Below are positions 56,336 through 63,161 of a stretch of 63,161 nt of DNA, piece after piece. Numbering within the stretch: position 1 is the stretch's first letter; the number at the start of each line of letters is the position of its first letter. Source of the DNA: Stygiobacter electus (GTDB lineage: Bacteria > Bacteroidota > Ignavibacteria > Ignavibacteriales > Melioribacteraceae); contig JARGDL010000018.1 of assembly GCA_029210465.1 (NCBI GenBank), positions 1 to 63,161 of the forward strand, written 5' to 3'. Below the pieces are notes generated by a model. It saw nothing but the letters and a program-made list of their open reading frames with translations. It searched no databases and was not told the origin of the DNA. A program made the position numbers and the translations under genes.

Positions 56336-57732
56336 AGCAGTTCCTCCGCATTAATTTTATCTGGAAACAGCAAAATAAAATGAGCATAAATTAATTGCCG
56401 CAAGAGAAGTTTTTTATATTCAGCCGAACCGCGTGCATCGGAAATTGGAGATATTTCACTGAAAGCTATTTGTGTGGCTTCTTTTACATTTTGAGATGTC
56501 AGTTCTTTATTCGTCAAAAATTCTGATGTGCTTTTCAAATAAAGTGGAATTGGTGCAACACCACCAGCGGAAATTCTAACATCTTGAATAATATTATCTT
56601 TTACTAAAATTCCGATTGAAGAATTTACACTTGCAATATCCAAATATGTTCGTTTAGAAACTTTTTCAAAATTGAATTGAAAATTTTTAGGTGGTATTTC
56701 AAAAGTAATTTTAGTTACAATTTCATTTTTCTTTTTATTCAGCAGTTTATAACCGAGATAAAAATTTTCAAGAGGAATTATTCTTTTCTTTTTACCTTCA
56801 AGATGAACTTTTGAATTAAGTGTTAAAAGTATATTTGTAAGATCACCAATTGGTGAAGCATTTACAATATTGCCAGCAATTGTTGCTTTATTTCTGATTG
56901 GTAATGATCCAAATAATTCAAGCTGTTCTTCAATTTGTGGAAAATATTTTTTTATTGTTTTATTGGTTATAAAATCTTCAATCGTAACTGATGCTCCAAT
57001 AATAATTTCATTTTCTTTTTTAATTATTTCATTAGAAATTTTTTTATCAACAATAATTAAAGATTTTGAATTAACTATATCTTCCCACTTTTGGACATAT
57101 AAATCAGTTCCACCACCAATTAAGTATTTTGGTTTTTCAATTTTAAACTTAGCAGATTTTATTTCTTTTAGTTGCTTTGGAATTTTTTTGAAATACTCAG
57201 GAATAATATTAGCTGAGATTAATTTTTCGAGGTGTGATTTTCCATCTGCACTATTCAATAATTCAGCAGTTCTATTTAGTGAACGAATTATTCCATGATA
57301 ACCTGTACAGCGGCAAACATTTCCACCAATTGTGTTAATTGCTTTTTGTACATCATAATTTTTGTTATTAATAAAATAGCTTGTCATTGAAACAACAAAA
57401 CCGGGTGTGCAAAAGCCACATTGAGTTCCACCTTCATCAACGAGCGCATTTTGTATTGGTGTTAAAGAACCATTTTCAGTTAGTCCTTCAATCGTAATAA
57501 TATGTTTTCTGTGAACAGAACCAATTGGGACTAAACAGGAATTAACTGTTTTGTAATGAATTTTGTTATTAATTAATTCGCCAATTAATACAGTACATGC
57601 ACCACAATCACCTTCTCTGCAACCCTCTTTTGTTCCAGTTAACTTTTGTTCTCTTCGAATAAAATCGAGAAGTACTGTTGTTGGTAAAATATCAGTAACA
57701 ATTTTTTTTTGATTTAGTATAAACTCTGTCAT
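56332..57732 (-). CDS. xdhA: Xanthine dehydrogenase iron-sulfur/FAD subunit
   Basis: Fused electron-transfer subunit of 466 residues. The first [2Fe-2S] cluster binds Cys38, Cys43, Cys46 and Cys66, the second Cys105, Cys108, Cys140 and Cys142. The FAD domain follows from about residue 190 (YLIGGGTDLYVQK, GSLPIRNKATIAGNIVNASPIGDL) and ends with a flavoprotein C-terminal domain. The fusion with two clusters and FAD matches the Rhodobacter XdhA plan. It heads the eight-gene operon; GAGG lies five bases before the start. XdhC, the usual sulfuration and insertion partner, is not in the window. Confidence 0.93.
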   Translation of the reverse strand: MTEFILNQKKIVTDILPTTVLLDFIRREQKLTGTKEGCREGDCGACTVLIGELINNKIHYKTVNSCLVPIGSVHRKHIITIEGLTENGSLTPIQNALVDEGGTQCGFCTPGFVVSMTSYFINNKNYDVQKAINTIGGNVCRCTGYHGIIRSLNRTAELLNSADGKSHLEKLISANIIPEYFKKIPKQLKEIKSAKFKIEKPKYLIGGGTDLYVQKWEDIVNSKSLIIVDKKISNEIIKKENEIIIGASVTIEDFITNKTIKKYFPQIEEQLELFGSLPIRNKATIAGNIVNASPIGDLTNILLTLNSKVHLEGKKKRIIPLENFYLGYKLLNKKKNEIVTKITFEIPPKNFQFNFEKVSKRTYLDIASVNSSIGILVKDNIIQDVRISAGGVAPIPLYLKSTSEFLTNKELTSQNVKEATQIAFSEISPISDARGSAEYKKLLLRQLIYAHFILLFPDKINAEELL

Positions 57733-57966
57733 TTTTACCTCGTTGCAATTTTTTCAACGTGGTTCATAATTAAAGAACAATTACATTTAAAATTAATGTT
57801 TTGCAATGCGGAAATCAAAAAGTTAATTTCAATTAACTTAATTTTATTTTTATGAAATTTAATTGGACAAACATTAACAGGTTTTGCTTTTTCATTTATT
57901 GGAATTGATTTTTATTTGCATCATGCAGAATAGTTTTATTAATTGGTTTTATCCTTTTCAACTTTT

Positions 57967-58794
57967 ATGGTAATTCAATTGAAAAAAGTAATTAAAAAAT
58001 TTATCAAGAGTAAAAAACTTCAAGACAATTTAAGATTGATTTATAATTCATTAAAAACATTCAACCTGAATTTATTAAAAGATGAATTAAGCTATCGCAA
58101 AAATGGATTGCCTGACAACTTTCCATTTCCAAGTTCGGATTTAATTTTCACGATAATTGCAATTCCTTGGGTAAGTGAATATTACAAATCCGGGAAACTT
58201 ATTTATGATGAAATAATTTCAAGTCTTAATAAAGCTAATATTCATTTAAAAGAAAATTCAAACATATTAGATTTTGGCTGTGGCTGTGGTAGATTGATAA
58301 GACATTTTGCAAATGAAAGTAAATTTAATCTTTATGGTTCGGACTTAAATCCCAAGTTGATTAATTGGTGTAAAGAAAATTTACACTTCGGAAATTTTTC
58401 CACAAATAATGTTTTACCGCCATTAAATTATCCCGACAATTATTTTGATTTTATTTATGCTCGTTCTGTTTTTACTCATTTGAGTGAAATTTATCAAAAG
58501 CAATGGATTAATGAAATTAAAAGAATCTTAAAACCAAATGGATTATTTTACTTTACAACTCATGGTAACCAAACATTAAGTAATCTTACACAAATTGAGA
58601 AAACCATTTTTCATGAAAAAGGAATACTTGAACACAATTTTTTTGATGAAGGTGATAATAAATTTTCAACATATCAATCATACAAATGGACAAAAGAAAA
58701 TTTAATTAGTGATTTTGAATTACTTTATTTTGAAGAAGGAAAAACGTGGACACATTTAACTCAAGATGTATATATTATAAAAAAAATAAATTAA
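57967..58794 (+). CDS. SAM-dependent class I methyltransferase
   Basis: Protein of about 275 residues using the ATG at 57967; TTG codons upstream are possible but unsupported and no Shine-Dalgarno site is seen. Motif I is ILDFGCGCGRLIRHFA, the acidic residue of motif II is in LYGSDLNPKLINWCK, and the post-motif region FDFIYARSVFTHLSEIYQKQWINEIKRILKPNG is typical. The N-terminal about 90 residues have no recognised domain. The substrate is unknown. It is the first plus-strand gene beyond the xdhA promoter region. Confidence 0.84.
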   Translation: MVIQLKKVIKKFIKSKKLQDNLRLIYNSLKTFNLNLLKDELSYRKNGLPDNFPFPSSDLIFTIIAIPWVSEYYKSGKLIYDEIISSLNKANIHLKENSNILDFGCGCGRLIRHFANESKFNLYGSDLNPKLINWCKENLHFGNFSTNNVLPPLNYPDNYFDFIYARSVFTHLSEIYQKQWINEIKRILKPNGLFYFTTHGNQTLSNLTQIEKTIFHEKGILEHNFFDEGDNKFSTYQSYKWTKENLISDFELLYFEEGKTWTHLTQDVYIIKKIN

Positions 58795-58834
58795 CATTAT
58801 AATAATTTATACAACTAACAAACTTGAGGAAGAA

Positions 58835-59755
58835 ATGAAACTTTTAATTTTATTAATCATTTTATTAGCTTCAATAAACCTATATGCACAAATTGACACG
58901 TTGAAATCTCCTATGATGAAATTAACTTTAAAGGATAGTTCAGTTTATTACGGTAGAATAATTTCAAGTGATGACAACAAACTAACATTACTTAAAAACA
59001 ACAATGTTGAAATTGTTATTCCGAAAAATGAAATTTTGGAAATTTATCGTGTTCAAGATTTACCAAAAGAAATAAAAAAAACTTTTACGAAAAAAGATTC
59101 TTTAGAAGTCGAAGAAAAACAATATGTGGATAAAGGTTTACATAGAATGTTCTTCTTTCCAACGGCAAATCCAGTCCCAAATAGTGAAGGTTATTTATCA
59201 TCAAATATGATTTTCTTTCCTTTTGCTGCTTTTGGTATTGCAAATATTTTTACAATTGGCGGCGGCGTTTCATTAATTCCAGGAGCAACAAATCAAATTT
59301 ATTACTTCGCACCAAAAATTACTTTTTTAAAATACAATAACTTCTCATTTGCAACTGGTGGATTTATTTTTAATTCTTCTAACTTTTCTAACTTTTCAAA
59401 TTCAAATAGTCATTCTGGAATGATTTATATTATTGGGACATACAATAAGAATTATAATAACTTTACAGCTGGTTTAGCTTATGGTTATGAAAATAACAAT
59501 TTTGATGACTCTCCAATGATATTTTTAGGTTATCAAGGATATATTAAAAATGGTTCTAAGTTTTTAACAGAAATTTGGTTGCCAACTTCAAAAAATTCAT
59601 TTCCCGAAATAGCAATTATATTTGCTGGTTTTCGGTTTTACAACGAAACTTTTTCTGGCGATGTTGGTTTGATTCGTCCAGCTAATTATAATAACAACGG
59701 TTTTCCTTTTATTCCATGGATTAACCTGACATATAATTTTACACTTTATAAATAA
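58835..59755 (+). CDS. Exported protein, probable outer-membrane beta-barrel
   Basis: Protein of 306 residues. A signal peptide ends near NLYAQ (about residue 19). A short N-terminal region (KLTLKDSSVYYGRIISSDDNKLTLL) resembles a small beta-domain. From about residue 110 on, alternating strands rich in Asn, Phe and Gly end in INLTYNFTLYK, a terminal strand typical of barrels. No family is recognised. It has a GAGGAA site ahead and is spaced 17 bases from the dipeptide epimerase. Confidence 0.65.
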   Translation: MKLLILLIILLASINLYAQIDTLKSPMMKLTLKDSSVYYGRIISSDDNKLTLLKNNNVEIVIPKNEILEIYRVQDLPKEIKKTFTKKDSLEVEEKQYVDKGLHRMFFFPTANPVPNSEGYLSSNMIFFPFAAFGIANIFTIGGGVSLIPGATNQIYYFAPKITFLKYNNFSFATGGFIFNSSNFSNFSNSNSHSGMIYIIGTYNKNYNNFTAGLAYGYENNNFDDSPMIFLGYQGYIKNGSKFLTEIWLPTSKNSFPEIAIIFAGFRFYNETFSGDVGLIRPANYNNNGFPFIPWINLTYNFTLYK

Positions 59756-59772
59756 AATTAAATGGAGAAATA

Positions 59773-60882
59773 ATGAAAAATTTAAGCATCACTAAAATTG
59801 AAATTTTCAAAGCTGATATTCCATTTCATGAACCATTTAAAATTGCAATTATGGAAATTCCAGCCGCACAAAGTGTGTTTATTAAAATTCACACTAATGA
59901 AAATATTTATGGTATTGGCGAAGCAAATCCATATTGGGGAATTACAGGTGAAACTCAATCAATTAATATTGCTGCCGCAGTTGATTTAGCAAAAATTATT
60001 TTAGGAAAAGATCCTTTAAATATCGAAGAACGAAATAAAGAAATGCATAAGTACCTTGCTTTTAATTCAACAATAAGAAGTGCATTTGATATGGCTCTAT
60101 ATGATATTGCTGCAAAAATTGCTGGACTTCCACTTTACTCTTTTTTAGGTGGCGGTAAAAGAACATTTTGGACAGACAATACAATTGGTCTTGATACTCC
60201 AGATCGTGTTGCACAAAAAGCAATTAAATATAAAGAAATGGGTTTCAAAGCCATCAAAGTTAAATTGGGGACTACAAAAGAACTTGATGTTGCAAGAATT
60301 AAAAACATACGCCAAACAATTGGAAATGAATTGCCAATCAGAATAGATGCTAATCAAGGTTGGGATTTTCACACAGCTAAAAATACATTGAAAGCACTTG
60401 AACAATATGGAATTGAATATTGTGAACAACCAATTGCACATTGGGATTATGATAACTTAAAAAGACTAAGAGAAATTACAACCATCGCAATAATGGCTGA
60501 TGAATCTTTGTTCGATCATCATGATGCTTTCAAACTTGCAGCTAATGGTTCATGCGATTATTTTAATATTAAACTTGCAAAATCCGGTGGAATATTTAAC
60601 GCACTTAAAATTAATGCTGTTGCTGAATCAGCGGGAATAAAATGCATGCTTGGCTGTATGACTGAAACAAGATTAGGTTTAACAGCCGCTGCACATGTTA
60701 TTTCTGCATTTACAAATTTTCAATATGCTGATTTGGATGGTTATTTATTTATGAAAGAAGATCCAATTATTGGTGGTGCAATTTATAATGTTGGAGAAAT
60801 TGCTGTTCCCGATTCACCAGGACATGGTGCTGATGTTGATCCTTTATTCTTAAAAAAATGTGATGTTATAGAAATTAAATAA
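59773..60882 (+). CDS. Enolase-superfamily dipeptide epimerase (L-Ala-D/L-Glu type)
   Basis: Enzyme of 369 residues in the muconate-lactonizing subgroup. The Lys-x-Lys base is in FKAIKVKLG, metal ligands are in RIDANQGW, EYCEQPIA and MADESLFD, and the second Lys is in NIKLAKSGGIFNA. This set matches dipeptide epimerases, which convert L-Ala-D-Glu from peptidoglycan to L-Ala-L-Glu, though other dipeptides are possible. GGAG lies seven bases ahead. The next gene is a beta-lactamase-fold hydrolase four bases away, so a peptidoglycan-recycling unit is plausible. Confidence 0.87.
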   Translation: MKNLSITKIEIFKADIPFHEPFKIAIMEIPAAQSVFIKIHTNENIYGIGEANPYWGITGETQSINIAAAVDLAKIILGKDPLNIEERNKEMHKYLAFNSTIRSAFDMALYDIAAKIAGLPLYSFLGGGKRTFWTDNTIGLDTPDRVAQKAIKYKEMGFKAIKVKLGTTKELDVARIKNIRQTIGNELPIRIDANQGWDFHTAKNTLKALEQYGIEYCEQPIAHWDYDNLKRLREITTIAIMADESLFDHHDAFKLAANGSCDYFNIKLAKSGGIFNALKINAVAESAGIKCMLGCMTETRLGLTAAAHVISAFTNFQYADLDGYLFMKEDPIIGGAIYNVGEIAVPDSPGHGADVDPLFLKKCDVIEIK

Positions 60883-60886
60883 TAAT

Positions 60887-61723
60887 ATGAAAAAACATAT
60901 TTTGATTTTCCTTTTAATGATTTTTTCCGTTAATAAATATTACTCGCAATCACTAATTGAGTTAGATGATTATATTAATAAAATAAAAGACTCAGTTGAA
61001 ATTTCATTATTAGCTCAAGATGAAAATGGTAAAATTCTATACGAGGTAAATTCAAACAAAAAAGTTCCTTCAGCAAGCATTATAAAAATTCCAATTTTAA
61101 TTTCTTTATTTGAAGAAGTTGAAAAAGGAAATATTTCTCTTCAGGAAAAATATCTTTTTACAAAAGAAGATATTGCACGAGAAGATGAAGAGTCTCATAA
61201 AAATTATATAGACAAAGAATTAACAATTGAATTTCTTGCCAAAGAAATGATACGTGTTTCAGATAATTCAGCAACAAACATTTTAATAAAAAGATTAGGC
61301 TTTGATAAAATAAATAACTCAATTAAAGTAAAAGGTTTGGCATTAACTCAACTAAATAGATTAATGATGGATTTTGAAGCAATCAAATTTGGGAAACAGA
61401 ATTATACAAGTGCTTTTGAAATCAATAAATTACTTTTATTAATTAAACAGAAAAAAATTTTGTCAACTGAAATGAATAAAAAATTTATTGATTTTCTTTT
61501 TTTATGCGATGACAATTCAACAATTCCAAAATTACTGCCTAAAAATGTTTTAGTGGCTCACAAAACCGGCACATTAGATTATCTTCGTGCCGATGCTGGA
61601 ATAATTTTTTCCCGCAATCCAATTATACTTTCTATCTTTGTCGAAAAATTTAGAACTCAAGAAGAAGCTGAAAAAATAATTGCTACAATTTCAAATTACA
61701 TTTACAAGATTTTTTGTGATTGA
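60887..61723 (+). CDS. Serine hydrolase related to class A beta-lactamases
   Basis: Exported protein of 278 residues with a signal peptide ending near KYYSQ. Active-site motifs are S64-I-I-K67 (SASIIKIPI), SDN in RVSDNSATN and KTG in LVAHKTGTLD. The omega-loop Glu of class A beta-lactamases (position 166 by standard numbering) has no clear counterpart in LNRLMMDFEAIKFGKQNYTS, so efficient beta-lactam hydrolysis is doubtful; a peptidase or other hydrolase role on peptidoglycan fragments is more likely. It follows the epimerase by four bases. Confidence 0.82.
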   Translation: MKKHILIFLLMIFSVNKYYSQSLIELDDYINKIKDSVEISLLAQDENGKILYEVNSNKKVPSASIIKIPILISLFEEVEKGNISLQEKYLFTKEDIAREDEESHKNYIDKELTIEFLAKEMIRVSDNSATNILIKRLGFDKINNSIKVKGLALTQLNRLMMDFEAIKFGKQNYTSAFEINKLLLLIKQKKILSTEMNKKFIDFLFLCDDNSTIPKLLPKNVLVAHKTGTLDYLRADAGIIFSRNPIILSIFVEKFRTQEEAEKIIATISNYIYKIFCD

Positions 61724-61766
61724 TTTTACTTTACTAAACTTATTTTCACAAGGACAAAGTCATCAA

Positions 61767-63149
61767 ATGAAAATAAAATTTTCGATCTTTATCTCACTAA
61801 TTGTTACCTCAATTGCTTTTTCACAAGTTTACCCAGATCAATTTTATGAATTAAAAATTGATTCACTCAAAAACAAAATTGAATCATTAAGCGGTGTCAA
61901 ATTAAGCATTGACGGGAAATCATTTGAATTAGAAGATAATGTTCTGGAAGGTTATATCATCATAAAAGAACAAACATCACAATTCCCTTTCAATCAAGGT
62001 TTACCTTCTTATAACGGAAAAGTTTATGATAACAAAAGCGGCTTCAAAGTTTTAATACGTTTTCCTTATGGAAATGGATGGTCGCCATGGTTAACAGTTG
62101 GTTACTGGCAAACAAATATTTGGAATACGTATGGCTCAACAAGTTATTCAGGTGGTTATGTTGATGTTGACTATGTTAAATTAAGCTCATATGTAAGTAA
62201 ATGGCAATTTCAAATAATTTTAACAAGAACAACCCTTTCTTCCAAATCGCCATCAATTCATAAAGTTAGCTTTTTTATAAGCGATTCAAGAACAACAAGC
62301 AATGTAAATGTCGCTCAAATAGTTAACGATAATCCAAAAGAGTTTTTTATTTCAACAAGTTTCATTTATCAGTATTCGGTTGATCCTGTAATTGGCAAAG
62401 ATATTTGCTCACCAACAACTGTTTCTATGATTTTAAAAAGTTATAACATTCAAGTAGATCCATATCAATTTGCAGTTACAACATACGATACATATCATAA
62501 AATGTTTGGTGTTTGGCCTCGAGTTGTTCAAAATGCAGCAGAATATGGTTTAGATGGTGCTGTTACTCGTTACAGAACATGGAGCGATGCAAGAAAAGTG
62601 TTAGATGCAAATGGTAGAATTGCAATGTCTCTCGGTTCACCTCTTTATCCAAATGGACATTTAGTCATGCTTGCTGGTTTTACAAATGATGGCAGAGTTA
62701 TAGTTCATGATCCTGCAAAATCAAATGGTTATAGTTACATACACGATAAAACTAATTTAACACAATCATGGTTTGCAAAAGGTGGAATTTCATATACGTT
62801 TTACAATCCAAATAATGTTACATCAGTTAAAAATAAATCTGAAAGATATTTAGAAAATTCTTTTGAACTTTTTCAAAATTATCCAAATCCATTTTCCGCC
62901 AGAGGCGGATCCGCCTTTGGCGGAAATCCAACTACAACAATTTCGTATTATTTGACTTCTCCCAATTCAGTTCAATTAAAAATTTATGATGTTTTAGGAA
63001 ATGAAATTTCAACATTAGTTGAAGAATTTCAGGAAGCTGGAATCTATAAAATTAACTTTGATGGTTCAGACTTATCAAGCGGTATTTACATTTATAGATT
63101 AACCGTTGGGAAAAATTCATTGATAAAAAAAATGATGCTTTTAAAATGA
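61767..63149 (+). CDS. C39-like peptidase with type IX secretion signal
   Basis: Secreted protein of 460 residues. Signal peptide to about residue 18 (SIAFSQ). A C39-like cysteine-peptidase domain has the Cys in KDICSPTTVSMILKSYN and the His in GHLVMLAGFTNDGRVIVHDPAKSN. The C-terminal about 80 residues are a type IX sorting domain (FQNYPNPF ... VLGNEISTLVEE ... LIKKMMLLK). A 30-bp palindrome is inserted in frame inside the sorting domain's PNPF-NPTTT motif, adding SARGGSAFGG. The start at 61767 with AAGGA ahead is preferred over a longer frame that would run through the previous gene. Confidence 0.87.
   Translation: MKIKFSIFISLIVTSIAFSQVYPDQFYELKIDSLKNKIESLSGVKLSIDGKSFELEDNVLEGYIIIKEQTSQFPFNQGLPSYNGKVYDNKSGFKVLIRFPYGNGWSPWLTVGYWQTNIWNTYGSTSYSGGYVDVDYVKLSSYVSKWQFQIILTRTTLSSKSPSIHKVSFFISDSRTTSNVNVAQIVNDNPKEFFISTSFIYQYSVDPVIGKDICSPTTVSMILKSYNIQVDPYQFAVTTYDTYHKMFGVWPRVVQNAAEYGLDGAVTRYRTWSDARKVLDANGRIAMSLGSPLYPNGHLVMLAGFTNDGRVIVHDPAKSNGYSYIHDKTNLTQSWFAKGGISYTFYNPNNVTSVKNKSERYLENSFELFQNYPNPFSARGGSAFGGNPTTTISYYLTSPNSVQLKIYDVLGNEISTLVEEFQEAGIYKINFDGSDLSSGIYIYRLTVGKNSLIKKMMLLK
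62895..62924 (+). repeat. In-frame 30-bp palindromic insertion in the sorting domain
   Basis: Two tandem 15-base mini-hairpins, TCCGCC-AGA-GGCGGA and TCCGCC-TTT-GGCGGA, together form a near-perfect palindrome with one mismatched pair. Removing exactly these 30 bases restores the canonical motif FQNYPNPFNPTTTISY. The insertion preserves the reading frame and encodes ten residues. Confidence 0.85.
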
Positions 63150-63161
63150 AAAATAATGTAT

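Noticed and set aside
57733..57966. Possible operator or riboswitch before xdhA
   Set aside because: No stem-loop series or dyad strong enough was found; only AT-rich promoter-like DNA is seen.
1..63161. CRISPR arrays, prophage genes and rRNA or tRNA genes
   Set aside because: No spaced direct repeats, phage structural genes or RNA gene signatures were recognised; the heptamer arrays have no spacers.

Overview
The window is AT-rich chromosomal DNA that most resembles a member of the Ignavibacteria or a close relative in the Bacteroidota/Chlorobi group. The reasons are a C-terminal type IX secretion sorting domain (FQNYPNPF... ending in SLIKKMMLLK, 61767-63149), an S46 dipeptidyl-peptidase, short Shine-Dalgarno-led genes, and REP-type hairpins beside a Y1 transposase. 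This placement is inference from sequence style. No rRNA or tRNA gene was seen. No stretch longer than about 300 bases lacks a gene; the largest gaps (26843-27088 and 45833-46106) hold palindromic repeats and an eroded gene.

Layout. 1-600: a REP-associated Y1 transposase with two mini-hairpins. 654-7704: a fatty-acid beta-oxidation operon (thiolase, FadN-type dehydrogenase/hydratase, acyl-CoA ligase) divergent from a TTG-started XRE/ScfR-type regulator. 7722-14113: a housekeeping minus-strand run (era, DMT transporter, acylphosphatase, ispF, DedA, lnt, threonine aldolase, thioesterase). 14215-25645: trxB, queG, a Rieske/metallo-hydrolase pair, ferredoxin, TPM/LemA, a PFL/ACT pair, two paralogous TPR-membrane proteins with a YidD-domain protein, and an acyl-CoA dehydrogenase. 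25781-28055: rlmN and two small exported paralogs.

28049-57732 is the main interest: a molybdenum-dependent purine/uric-acid-type catabolic island. The 11.6-kb minus-strand operon 57732-46107 encodes a two-gene xanthine dehydrogenase, an unassigned PLP enzyme, a hydantoinase/allantoinase-type amidohydrolase, an SsnA-type amidohydrolase and a second, three-subunit XdhD-type molybdoenzyme. Nearby are YgeY- and YgeW-like proteins, YgfK, a MocA-like nucleotidyltransferase, a threonine-synthase homolog, moeA, a MOSC-Mog fusion and a tungstate/molybdate ABC transporter. Together these could import Mo, build and insert the cofactor, oxidise purines, open the rings and channel the fragments to carbamoyl transfer and ammonia release. 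A canonical diaminopropionate ammonia-lyase (YgeX), a carbamate kinase and XdhC were not seen; two fold-type-II PLP enzymes might fill the YgeX role.

Embedded in or beside this island are an outer-membrane protein, an orphan sensor kinase with a Cys-rich PAS domain, a DPP11-like peptidase, a GxxExxY cassette bounded by inverted repeats, and an aspartase remnant. 57967-63149 carries a methyltransferase, an outer-membrane protein, a dipeptide epimerase, a beta-lactamase-fold serine hydrolase and a C39-like protease. The secretion signal of that last protein contains an in-frame 30-bp palindromic insertion.

Start sites were moved from the longest open frame where a Shine-Dalgarno site, an operon junction or family length argued for it; each case is noted.
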